Shown piece after piece: positions 9,599 to 17,758 of a DNA stretch of 64,000 nt (position 1 is the first letter of the stretch; each line of letters opens with the position of its first letter). This DNA is from Pseudohalioglobus lutimaris. Lineage in GTDB: Bacteria; Pseudomonadota; Gammaproteobacteria; Pseudomonadales; Halieaceae. Where the stretch lies: contig NZ_PKUS01000001.1 in NCBI RefSeq assembly GCF_002866825.1, positions 124,001 through 188,000 on the forward strand. The letters run 5' to 3'. The position numbers and the translations under genes were made by a program. A model generated the notes under the pieces. That model had not been told where the DNA came from, did no database searches, and was given only the letters and a program-made list of their open reading frames with translations.

Positions 9599-9757
9599 CG
9601 GACATGCAACGGCTCAATGGGCCGGGGGCCCACTGTTCAAGTGGAACCCTGCTGATACCGCGCACCGGGCCAGCTCGGCAACCTGTTTTGGAACTCGCTG
9701 CAAATGCGCTGCGTTTCAGTGGCGAACAGTGAACTTATCAGCCCGGTCTGCAGTTGC

Positions 9758-10942
9758 TCACGCAGCAGAACTCGCCGTGACATACCTGGGCGCGGCTCGC
9801 AAGAACAGAACACCTCCCAGCAGCACCAGCGACAAACTGATCGCCATGGCATAGCGCAGACTGTCAACGCCGAAGCCAGGCTCCAACACATCACTCAGCA
9901 CACCAATGACCAACGGCCCCAGGCCCATACCGACCAGATTAAACATAAACAGGAAAATTGCCGCCGCCTGTGCCCGCATGTTTCCCGGCGAGAGCGTCTG
10001 TATGGCGGCATAAGTCGGACCCAGCCAGAAGGCTGCCACCACGCCGCCAAGCAGGGTGAAGATAATGGCAACGGGCACCCTGTAGTCGCCCACCGTAAAC
10101 TGCTGGGACTCCGGCCAGAGCAGAAAAGCCAGCATCAGCGGCGCGGTAGCAAAAGCGCCACCGGCAGGCAGCCACAGCTGCCAGCGTTTGTCACGCTTGC
10201 TCAACCGGTCACAAAGAATACCGCCGGTCACGGCGCCTATAATTCCGCTTAGCGCGCCGGCACCACCGAGCAACAACCCGGTTTCAACCAGGCTCAAACC
10301 GTGCGTACGTATCAGGAAACTAGGAGACCAGGTGCCAAGGCCGTAGGCTGCCAGTGCTGTGGTCGCGCCGGCAGTGGCGATCAGCGAAAATCCAGGCAAA
10401 GCCCAGATGTGCTTGATGTCAGCGAGCATACTGCTATTGTTCAACGGGCTTTCTCGGACGGGTTCCTTCACCGTAAAGGCAACCAGCAGCGCAACAATAA
10501 CCCCGGGTATGCCGAAGAGAATAAATGCCATACGCCAACCGTACTGAGCAGCCACAACCGCTCCACCGAGCATTCCGATAAGAATACCAAACTGCGTCGC
10601 CGTAGCGTGAATACTCAGTGCGGTAGCGCGATTCTGCAGCGGGAAATAGTCCGCAATCAGGCTGTGCGATGGCGGTGTGCCGCCGGCCTCGCCAATACCG
10701 ACGCCCACTCTGGCCAGGGCCAGTTGCCAGAAACTACCCGCCAGGCCACAAACCGCGGTCATAGCACTCCACAAGCCCACAGAAATAGCAATGACATTAC
10801 GTCGTGACCAACGGTCTGCAAGGCGCGCCACGGGTACGCCCAGGCTGGCGTAGAAAAGGGCAAAAGCGAAACCACTGAGAAAACCCATGGCGGTATCACT
10901 GGCGCCAAACTCAAGCTTGATCGGCTCCAGCAGAATAGTCAT
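9758..10942 (-). CDS. MFS transporter (Spinster-like), N-terminus interrupted by an in-frame stop
   Basis: A major facilitator protein with the motif-A loop GVPVARLADRWSRRNVIA after TM2 and the conserved RVGVGIGEAGGTPPSHSLIADY of the Spinster-like drug/metabolite group; about 11 membrane segments are present. From the ATG at 10942 (or TTG at 10945) it starts inside what should be the end of TM1. Codons upstream, in the same frame, read LFLLWLTYILNFVDRQ, the usual TM1 of this subfamily, but a TAG at 10997-10999 separates them from an upstream ATG at 11035. The gene is therefore either inactivated by a point nonsense change, translated from a late start lacking most of TM1, or affected by a sequencing error. 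The substrate is unknown. Confidence 0.75.
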   Translation of the reverse strand: MTILLEPIKLEFGASDTAMGFLSGFAFALFYASLGVPVARLADRWSRRNVIAISVGLWSAMTAVCGLAGSFWQLALARVGVGIGEAGGTPPSHSLIADYFPLQNRATALSIHATATQFGILIGMLGGAVVAAQYGWRMAFILFGIPGVIVALLVAFTVKEPVRESPLNNSSMLADIKHIWALPGFSLIATAGATTALAAYGLGTWSPSFLIRTHGLSLVETGLLLGGAGALSGIIGAVTGGILCDRLSKRDKRWQLWLPAGGAFATAPLMLAFLLWPESQQFTVGDYRVPVAIIFTLLGGVVAAFWLGPTYAAIQTLSPGNMRAQAAAIFLFMFNLVGMGLGPLVIGVLSDVLEPGFGVDSLRYAMAISLSLVLLGGVLFLRAAPRYVTASSAA

Positions 10943-11035
10943 CAATTGCCGGTCAACGAAGTTGAGTATGTAGGTAAGCCAGAGTAGAAACAGAACCTAA
11001 GCGCGATAATTGGGTGTGAACGCTGATGAAGTCAT
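10943..11035 (-). other. In-frame 5' portion of the MFS gene, ending in an amber codon
   Basis: Read on the reverse strand from ATG at 11035, this encodes MTSSAFTPNYRA, then TAG (10997-10999), then VLFLLWLTYILNFVDRQ continuing without frame change into the MFS body. The conserved short N-terminal tail and TM1 lie on both sides of the stop, so the original start was almost certainly here and the full product would be about 425 residues. A TAC or TAT tyrosine codon to TAG is the simplest explanation. Confidence 0.7.
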
Positions 11036-11113
11036 GGGCCTGAGCCTGTTGGCAACGGTGACGCATCAGCATAAACACGCCCACCTCTCAAGTCCACCAT
11101 TCGGACCAACCCC

Positions 11114-11153
11114 GGGCACCTGAAAGTCGACCGCTCTAAACTTCCAGGTGCCC
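11114..11153 (-). terminator. Hairpin downstream of the secreted-protein gene
   Basis: Arms GGGCACCTG / CAGGTGCCC (9 bp, extended by AAG/CTT after one mismatch) enclose a loop of about 14-20 nt. It lies 31-70 bp after the stop of the reverse-strand gene at 11184. No U-tract follows on the reverse strand, so it may be a weak terminator or an mRNA 3'-end stabiliser. Confidence 0.45.
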
Positions 11154-11183
11154 TCTTGTGACCAGATTTCACGTCACCACATG

Positions 11184-12299
11184 CTACTGACCGTCTTCAT
11201 CATCCTCACAGAATTCGTTATGGAATTCACACAGGTCCTCCATTAACTCTTCCGGATCCTCGATCCCGCACGCATCATCAAACAGCACTTCGAGCGAAGG
11301 ACCGGCGCATACCAGAGACTCCCGGCCTTCTTCATCGACCTCACCGTCTTCCAGGGAGACCGCCAGCACAAAGCCGGTGCCCGGGAGATAGTACTTGTAC
11401 TCTGTGCTCTCGGGTTCCAGCGGTGCGAAGTCAAAGGTTTTCAAACAATTTCCCTGGCAAGGGTAGGCTTCATTCTCACCGCCCTCTTCTTCTGAAGGAG
11501 AAGCGCTCAAGTCCAGGTATTGCACAATGTCCTCAGCCTCGCCCAGGAAGTACTCCTGCCGGTGAATGTCGCCAGGCGATGGCATGGCCAGGGTCAACAG
11601 ACCACCTTTGGCACGATCCAGACCTGACTCGAAAGAACCATCCAGGTCTCGCAGTACACCGTCCTCAAAATTCTGCGCAACTTCACCGCAATAGTAGACA
11701 TTGCTGTTCTCATCCTGCGCAAACCAGTCATCGGTAACTTCAATAGGCGTGTAGTCCCACTCGCCTTCCTCGTCGTCATACTCCTCCTCGACTACGACAT
11801 CGGCAACCACCCGGCAGGGTACACCCTGTATCTCCCTGATTTCCTCGGTCGCATACACCACCACAATCTCATCTTCAGCTGCCAGAACATGCGTATGCCC
11901 CGCCTGCAAAATCACATAGGGGTTATTCGGCCAGGTGTCACCAATATCGTCCGGATCCACAAACTTGATGCTCCCGTCAACCAGAGGGTCGTCGTAACGG
12001 TCTTCATTCAGTTCATCACATGCATCACGGCGCGCGGCTCTCTGCTCCTGACAGGTATCGCGAGCCTCGGCCACTTCCTCCTGCGCCGCAGAACGGCATG
12101 CCTTTCGAATTGCGTTATTGGATTCACTCTGACAGGCGGCAAGCGTGGCAGTGAGCTCTTCGCGGACCTCGGCCACGCAGGACCTCATCATTAACCTGGC
12201 ACTGTTCTCGCAGCCGGTTGCTGCGTCGGCCAGGTTCAGTGGTATGAATGTGCTGATTGCTGCACTGAGAAGAGTTAATTTGAATTCAGGCTTGAACAT
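11184..12299 (-). CDS. Secreted protein with six regularly spaced cysteines, unknown function
   Basis: A 371-residue protein with a Sec signal peptide (about 1-26, ending LADAATG). The ATG at 12299 is preceded by GGAGGA, so the 30 extra residues of the longer open frame are not used. The mature N-terminus (about 28-100) is a charged helical region with six cysteines spaced CX10C, CX14C, CX11C, CX14C, CX10C, a nearly mirror-symmetric pattern suggesting helical hairpins stapled by disulfides. The remaining ~270 residues look beta-rich and very acidic, with further cysteines and an acidic C-terminus (EDDEDGQ). I recognise no family. It is divergent from the signalling receptor at 12482, 182 bp away, so co-regulation is possible. 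Confidence 0.8.
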   Translation of the reverse strand: MFKPEFKLTLLSAAISTFIPLNLADAATGCENSARLMMRSCVAEVREELTATLAACQSESNNAIRKACRSAAQEEVAEARDTCQEQRAARRDACDELNEDRYDDPLVDGSIKFVDPDDIGDTWPNNPYVILQAGHTHVLAAEDEIVVVYATEEIREIQGVPCRVVADVVVEEEYDDEEGEWDYTPIEVTDDWFAQDENSNVYYCGEVAQNFEDGVLRDLDGSFESGLDRAKGGLLTLAMPSPGDIHRQEYFLGEAEDIVQYLDLSASPSEEEGGENEAYPCQGNCLKTFDFAPLEPESTEYKYYLPGTGFVLAVSLEDGEVDEEGRESLVCAGPSLEVLFDDACGIEDPEELMEDLCEFHNEFCEDDEDGQ

Positions 12300-12446
12300 A
12301 ATGGCTTCCTCCGTGTTGTTCTCCTTTATAGAGCGCGCCTCATGGAAAAAGCTGTCGTCATTCGCGACGATTAAATTTACAGACATCACGACAGTTTTTC
12401 TGGCAGACGACCCTCTAAGCCAGTGACCCCCGTAAGGCTTATGTCT

Positions 12447-12475
12447 TTGACACCGCTATCCCAGGCTTCTACAGT
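12447..12475 (+). promoter_or_regulatory. Sigma-70-type promoter directly before the STN-receptor gene
   Basis: TTGACA at 12447-12452, a 17-bp spacer, then TACAGT at 12470-12475. The hexamer ends 6 nt before the ATG at 12482, so the expected transcript begins at or within a base of the start codon. No Shine-Dalgarno sequence lies between. This predicts a leaderless mRNA. Just upstream, CTGTCGT and ACGACAG form an inverted repeat (about 12352-12388) that could be an operator. Confidence 0.55.
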
Positions 12476-12481
12476 CCGAAG

Positions 12482-14752
12482 ATGAACTGCCGTGCACACT
12501 TAAGCTTATGGTGCCTGTTACTTGCCTCAACCGCCTGGGCCCAGGCTCATGAAATGTCGTTGCTCGACCTGATTGACAAAATCCAGTCGCGCCAACAACA
12601 GGTCGTGTATAGCTCTGCACTAGTAAGAGAGGACCAGATGGTGACGGTTGAGGACTTCAGCATTGAAAGCCTCGGCCAGGCGTTACAGGACCACGGACTG
12701 GGGGTCGAGGCGGTTGACGGCATCTGGGTGATTAGCCGGCTTGCAGACAAGCCAGTTGCGAAAACGGAAGAAGCGACGCCTCTGCTGGAAACAGTTATCG
12801 TAACCGGGAGCCTGCATCGCCTGCCCCATATCGGCGTTGGCAGCTCTGTAGTGCAGCTGTCGGCGGAGGAACTCGCCCTGGTACCGACGCTGGGCTCGGA
12901 TGCGATGAGAGCGACACTGCGGCTGCCCGGCGTCTCGTCGTTGGGTGTATCTGCCAAACCCCGGATACGCGGCGGGCTGCAGGATGAGTTACTGGTTATG
13001 CAGGATGGGATAGAACTAATGGAGCCATTCCATCTGGCTGACTATCACAGCCCATACAGTTCCATCGACTACCACACCATTGAGTCTTTAAACGTCTACA
13101 CGGGTGGTTTCCCCTCTCGCTACGGATACAGAATGAGCGGAGTCATGGACATCCGTAATCAATGGCATGAGGATGATTACAATACTGACATCGGTATCTC
13201 GTCTTTTTCCAACTTTATTCACACCCGGGGAGAGTTCGGCAAGGAGAGGCCGGCCAGTTGGTTGCTCTCGCTTCGCCAGGGCGACCTGACGGACCTTACC
13301 GACTACATCGAGACCCGCTCCGGCGACCCCCGGTATCGCGACTTTTCCGCCAGGGTCAATTTCGATATGAGCGACAGCCTGGAACTGACATCGGGCCTGG
13401 CCCTGGCGCAGGACGACATCAAGTTCGATGATGAAGAGGAACGAGCCACCTCGCTTATTGACACCTGGTACGCCTGGGTGGGCGGCTCCTGGGTTTTCAA
13501 CTCCAGAACAGCATCTCGTTTTACCCTGTCGTGGCTGGATTTCGAAAGAGACAAAGACCAGGCAAGCTTCGAGATAGATGAGGAAGATCCGGGCAAGGGC
13601 GGCTTTCTGGATCATCGGCAGAAAGTTAACCGACTCGCCCTGCGCAATGACTGGTCGTTTAACGATGACAACAAATTCTGGGAGTTTGGCTGGCAGCTTG
13701 AGTACAACAAGGGAGACTACCGTCACCGGGCGTACATCGACAGGGGAGAATTGGCCGGGATACTGGGCACAGAAGAAGACGTCTCGCGAGACATTACATT
13801 AGATACCAGCGGCTGGTCCGGAGGCGGCTATGCACAAGTCGACTGGCAGATCAGCCAACGCCTCACCCTGCAGCCCAGCCTGCGCTGGGACGTACAGGAC
13901 TACTACATAGAGCTGGGCACAGAACAACAGCTCTCCCCTCGCCTGGGCGTAAGCTACCAATGGAATGACGCTACTCAACTTCGCCTGAGCCTTGGGCGCT
14001 TTCACCAGCAGGAAGGCATACAGGAAATCCAGGTCATCGATGGCCTTACCACCTTCTTCAAACCACAGCATTCCGACCAGGTAGTGGCGGGAATAGAGTG
14101 GCGAAGCGAGAAACTGGAGCTGTCAGGCGAGCTCTATTACAAGCGCTACGAAGACCTTAAGGGACGCTTTGAGAACATCTTCAATCCTTTCGTGCTGTTG
14201 CCAGAAATGGAGCCTGACAGGGTTGGCCTGCTTCCTGACAGGGCGGTAGCGAAAGGGGCCGATATGGATTTAAAGGTTTCTCTCGCAGAAGCACTGAGCG
14301 CGTACTTTCGGTACAGCTTCATGGACGCCCGGGACCAGATTGACGGCAAGTGGGTCGATCGTCGCTGGTCACAGCAGCACACAATCAATACGGGAATCGT
14401 ATGGCAGAAGGAAACCTTCAGTATTGCCCTGGGCGCGACCTGGCATTCCGGCTGGCGCTCAACCCTGATGCCCAGTTTCGTAGCGGAAGATGAAACCGTA
14501 GCGGTGAGTAGTGTTCTGAATAATACCGAGCTGGACGACTACTTTTCGCTGGACATCAATATCCGCAAACACTGGATCTTCCCACGCTGTAGAGTAGAAG
14601 TGTACGCCGATATCGTGAATCTGACCGACAGAAAAAACCAGGCGGGAATCGACTTTGATATTGAGGAAGTAGAAGGAGGTTATGACCTGAGTCCCGACGG
14701 CGAGACCTTGCTGGGTCGTGTTCCCTCCGTCGGTATCACATTGTCTTTTTGA
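12482..14752 (+). CDS. TonB-dependent signalling receptor with STN domain (FecA-like transducer)
   Basis: A 756-residue outer-membrane receptor. After the signal peptide (1-22, ending AQA) comes an STN domain (about 25-90: SLLDLIDKIQSRQQQVVYSS, then LGQALQDHGLGVEAVDGIWV), the periplasmic signalling module of FecA-type transducers. A TonB box (ETVIVTG) follows near 102, then the plug (PRIRGGLQDELLVMQDGIEL) and the barrel ending in GITLSF. The FecR-like and sigma-factor genes lie convergently next to it, with only 3 bp between the two stop codons. By analogy with FecA/FpvA, substrate binding outside is relayed through STN to FecR and the sigma factor. The substrate is unknown; nothing ties it specifically to iron. 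Confidence 0.92.
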   Translation: MNCRAHLSLWCLLLASTAWAQAHEMSLLDLIDKIQSRQQQVVYSSALVREDQMVTVEDFSIESLGQALQDHGLGVEAVDGIWVISRLADKPVAKTEEATPLLETVIVTGSLHRLPHIGVGSSVVQLSAEELALVPTLGSDAMRATLRLPGVSSLGVSAKPRIRGGLQDELLVMQDGIELMEPFHLADYHSPYSSIDYHTIESLNVYTGGFPSRYGYRMSGVMDIRNQWHEDDYNTDIGISSFSNFIHTRGEFGKERPASWLLSLRQGDLTDLTDYIETRSGDPRYRDFSARVNFDMSDSLELTSGLALAQDDIKFDDEEERATSLIDTWYAWVGGSWVFNSRTASRFTLSWLDFERDKDQASFEIDEEDPGKGGFLDHRQKVNRLALRNDWSFNDDNKFWEFGWQLEYNKGDYRHRAYIDRGELAGILGTEEDVSRDITLDTSGWSGGGYAQVDWQISQRLTLQPSLRWDVQDYYIELGTEQQLSPRLGVSYQWNDATQLRLSLGRFHQQEGIQEIQVIDGLTTFFKPQHSDQVVAGIEWRSEKLELSGELYYKRYEDLKGRFENIFNPFVLLPEMEPDRVGLLPDRAVAKGADMDLKVSLAEALSAYFRYSFMDARDQIDGKWVDRRWSQQHTINTGIVWQKETFSIALGATWHSGWRSTLMPSFVAEDETVAVSSVLNNTELDDYFSLDINIRKHWIFPRCRVEVYADIVNLTDRKNQAGIDFDIEEVEGGYDLSPDGETLLGRVPSVGITLSF

Positions 14753-14755
14753 GCC

Positions 14756-15757
14756 TCAGCGCCGCGATGAAACAAGCAGGGTGTCGCCCTGTCGCTGCGC
14801 TTTCAGGTCGGTCGCTTCCAACACCGTCAGTAGCGCCCGTTCCGGATCAAGGCCGGTTGCCGAGCCATGGAGTAAAACCCGGCGCGCATAGAGCTCGTCG
14901 GAGGCGCGACTGAATACCAGTTCGCCTCCAGTTTCGCTCACCGACCACTGCAAAAAATCGTATATGCTCTTTCCCTCGAGCTCAAAAGGCTCCACCAGCG
15001 CGTAAATCCACCGCCAGTTTTCGCCGGTTGCTGACACCTGTGTTGATTGCACCTCGCCCATATTGTTGACCCAGAGCCTGGCAGCAGAACCTCGCTGTGC
15101 TTCTATCTGGAATTCGCTGGCTCCTGTATCAACCAGGATGATTCCCTGGCGAACGGTGGCCACGGTACCCTCAGCACTCACCCTGACCGTGAATTGCGTG
15201 CCTATGTCCCTTACCGAACCCTGCGGTGTCGTTATGTTGAGCTGCGTCAGCCCGATTCGTTGAACTGCGTCGCTTGCGTACACCTGGCCAGACACAAGAT
15301 GGACCGCAGAAGCATGCAGTGTTACGCGGCTGTTTATATCGATGCGTAAACTGTAGCCGCCGTAGTTGAGGCCAACGCGGCTGTCGCTGCCGGTTTCAAT
15401 CAGGCTGCCAGTGGCGATATGCATACCTTTTTCCAGCTCCGTCGTTTTACCGTCCACCCCGGTCATTGCGGCGGAGCCTGACAGGCTACTCACCCTGACC
15501 ATTGTCACAGGTTCCGGCGCTGGCGAATGCGGTATGAAGTTAAGCAGCAGCGCACAAAAGGCAACCGTGGCTGCCACCCCTGCGATCCATTTTCTCCTGC
15601 GCGATTGACGTGACTTCGCTGCTGCTTTCAGCTCCTGCCGGAAAACAGACTCCCAATTCTGTTTCAGCTCCTGCGGGAGCTTTTCACGCGGCCCGGCCAG
15701 TTTCAGTAGAAGCGAGATATCACTATCTTCCTCGTCTTTACGCTCTGATTCATTCAT
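14756..15757 (-). CDS. FecR-family anti-sigma regulator with C-terminal STN-like domain
   Basis: A 333-residue inner-membrane sigma regulator. The cytoplasmic part is residues 1-56, a single membrane helix is at 57-75 (WIAGVAATVAFCALLLNFI), and the periplasmic part holds the FecR beta-helical domain (about 85-240; ITTPQGSVRDIGTQFTV is typical). Residues from about 258 (FELEGKSIYDFLQWSVSE through AQRQGDTLLV) form an STN-like domain, which is known from structural work on FecR homologues such as PupR. The start lies 2 bp after the sigma-factor stop, so the pair is an operon. It should hold or activate the sigma factor depending on the state of the receptor at 12482. Confidence 0.92.
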   Translation of the reverse strand: MNESERKDEEDSDISLLLKLAGPREKLPQELKQNWESVFRQELKAAAKSRQSRRRKWIAGVAATVAFCALLLNFIPHSPAPEPVTMVRVSSLSGSAAMTGVDGKTTELEKGMHIATGSLIETGSDSRVGLNYGGYSLRIDINSRVTLHASAVHLVSGQVYASDAVQRIGLTQLNITTPQGSVRDIGTQFTVRVSAEGTVATVRQGIILVDTGASEFQIEAQRGSAARLWVNNMGEVQSTQVSATGENWRWIYALVEPFELEGKSIYDFLQWSVSETGGELVFSRASDELYARRVLLHGSATGLDPERALLTVLEATDLKAQRQGDTLLVSSRR

Positions 15758-15759
15758 AG

Positions 15760-16383
15760 TTAAACCTGCAATGCTGTATGTAAGGCTTCACCACATACTT
15801 CCTTGAACGCGCGCCTGGCCCGCGCCAGCAAGGACTGCGTAGCCTCGTCACTGATCTGCATGAGCTCTGCGATTTCTATTGAGTTAAGCCCCTCTATGTA
15901 CTTCATCTCCAATGCGCTGGCGTAGCGCTCGGGCAACTGATCCAGGGCAGTCTGGATCAGGCCTATCAACTCCAGGCGCCTGCTATCTGCCTCTGGCGTG
16001 CTGCCGCCTTCCACCTCGATAGACTCAACAACGGAGCGCAGAAGATCGTCATTCAGGAACGGAACCATCAGGTCTGAGTCCCGCGTGTCGCGGTGCAACT
16101 GCCGTGAAATTTCATGACGACATATCCTTATCAGCCATGTCAGCAGTGTCGCCTCACCTCTGTAGGTTTCCAGTCTGCGGGCGGCCTGGGCCAATACGAC
16201 CTGGACCACGTCATCTACATCTGCTGGATTCCGCAAGCGATGATGAGCATAGCGATAAAGACGCGGAAAATACTCATCAACAAACTGTCGCAATGCGCGC
16301 TCATCGCCCGCCACTACACGCGCAGCCAAACGCCTGTCGCGCGAGAGCTGCATGAGGGCTGTATTGTCGGAAATGTCATCCAT
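15760..16383 (-). CDS. ECF sigma factor, FecI-like
   Basis: A 207-residue sigma-70-family factor with region 2 (about 25-95: RQFVDEYFPRLYRYAHHRL, then DVDDVVQVVLAQAARRLETY, the -10 recognition helix) and region 4 (about 145-200: LDQLPERYASALEMKYIEGL, then IAELMQISDEATQSLLARAR, the -35 helix-turn-helix). It is followed after 2 bp by the FecR-like gene. A TATACT hexamer lies exactly 6 nt before the ATG and no Shine-Dalgarno sequence is visible, hinting at a leaderless message, but the -35 match is poor. Expected targets are its own operon and the receptor promoter. Confidence 0.92.
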   Translation of the reverse strand: MDDISDNTALMQLSRDRRLAARVVAGDERALRQFVDEYFPRLYRYAHHRLRNPADVDDVVQVVLAQAARRLETYRGEATLLTWLIRICRHEISRQLHRDTRDSDLMVPFLNDDLLRSVVESIEVEGGSTPEADSRRLELIGLIQTALDQLPERYASALEMKYIEGLNSIEIAELMQISDEATQSLLARARRAFKEVCGEALHTALQV

Positions 16384-16499
16384 AGCATGAGTATAGAGGA
16401 ACGTGCGCGCGTAAATCTGTCGCGGACACGCTGACTCCAGCCGTGCCGGGCGATCCCGGGATCAACCTGGCCAGGGAGGACACAGAAGAAACGGAAATG

Positions 16500-17741
16500 T
16501 CAGACGTTCATGCCGGCAACATATCCCGACGACCAGGCCCATTGGAAATTAAAGCCCCCCAGGTGACCGCTGACGTCGACGACCTCGCCGACGAAGAACA
16601 ATCCGGGCTGATGGCGGGCCTCCATGGTTTTGGAGCTTAGGGCATCTGTACTGACGCCTCCCAGCGTTACCTCGGCTGTTCGGTAGCCTTCAGTCGCCGA
16701 CGGTTTAACCCGCCAGCAATTCAGCAGCTCCCCTATCTGCACCAGGCGCTGGTCACTGAGCTCGGCCAGGGGCTTGTCAGCAAGCTCCGCCCACCACAAC
16801 GCCTGCAATTCAAGTACCAGTGGCTTTGGCAACACCTGCTGTAAGCGGCTCCTCAGCAAAGCTCTACCGGCTTCCTGCTTTTCCTGTAGCAACCAGCTTG
16901 CGGCCTCCCGGTAGGGCAGGAGATTTATAACGAGCTCACCCCCGGGGTACCAGTAGTTGGATATCTGCAATGCCGCAGGACCGCTGATGCCGCGGTGGGT
17001 AAACAGGATGTTCTCGACAAAGGAGTGACTGTTGCAGGAAAGGTCAACCTCAAGCGCCAGGCCCGAGAGGCGCTCACAAACCGCCTTCAGTGAGTCACTG
17101 AACATGAAGGGCACCAGTCCGGCCCTGCGTTCCGTCAGTGGTATAGAAAACTGTCGGGCTATTTCGTAGCCGTAGTCGCTGCCACCCAGCGTGGGAATGG
17201 AAAGCGCCCCGGTTGCCACCACCAGGGAGTGGCAGCACAGCCGCCTCTTCCCGTCCTCCCGCAGAGTCAACTCATAACGAGCTGCATTCTGCGCAGAAGA
17301 CGCTGCTGGCGGCAGAGCACCAATGGACTCAACGTTGCAGTGATCTTCGATAACAACACCCCCGGCAGCACATTCGGCAAGCAACATGTCCAGGATTTCC
17401 CGGGCAGAACCCACGCAAAATAGCTGGCTGTGCTTGCGCTCCTCATAATCAATCTCGTAACGCTCTACCAGGGAGATAAAGTCCCACTGTGAGTACTGCG
17501 TCAACGCTGATTTGCAAAAGTGTGGATTAGCCGAGATAAAATTGTCCGCGTCCACGAAGTGGTTGGTGAAGTTGCAACGGCCACCGCCCGACATCAGAAT
17601 CTTTTTCCCGACCTTGTTCGACTTTTCCAGAACCAGCACAGAGAGACCCCGGCGAGCCGCTATCGCGGCACACATCAGCCCGGATGCGCCTGCCCCAAGC
17701 ACGATGACATCAAAACGGTGTTGTGGAGACTGAGTTACCAT
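16500..17741 (-). CDS. YhiN/HI0933-family flavoprotein (NAD(P)/FAD-dependent oxidoreductase)
   Basis: A 413-residue FAD-binding protein. The dinucleotide loop is VIVLGAGASGLMCAAIAARR (residues about 12-31), followed by the family-specific KILMSGGGRCNFTNH, and the C-terminal FAD contact is GEVVDVSGHLGGFNFQWAW. These three blocks define the BaiN/YhiN group, whose cellular reaction is poorly known outside bile-acid reduction in gut clostridia. Length fits the family (390-420). It starts 17 bp after the rluF stop on the same strand, so both are probably co-transcribed. Confidence 0.88.
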   Translation of the reverse strand: MVTQSPQHRFDVIVLGAGASGLMCAAIAARRGLSVLVLEKSNKVGKKILMSGGGRCNFTNHFVDADNFISANPHFCKSALTQYSQWDFISLVERYEIDYEERKHSQLFCVGSAREILDMLLAECAAGGVVIEDHCNVESIGALPPAASSAQNAARYELTLREDGKRRLCCHSLVVATGALSIPTLGGSDYGYEIARQFSIPLTERRAGLVPFMFSDSLKAVCERLSGLALEVDLSCNSHSFVENILFTHRGISGPAALQISNYWYPGGELVINLLPYREAASWLLQEKQEAGRALLRSRLQQVLPKPLVLELQALWWAELADKPLAELSDQRLVQIGELLNCWRVKPSATEGYRTAEVTLGGVSTDALSSKTMEARHQPGLFFVGEVVDVSGHLGGFNFQWAWSSGYVAGMNV

Positions 17742-17758
17742 TTATTCAACAACAGCAG

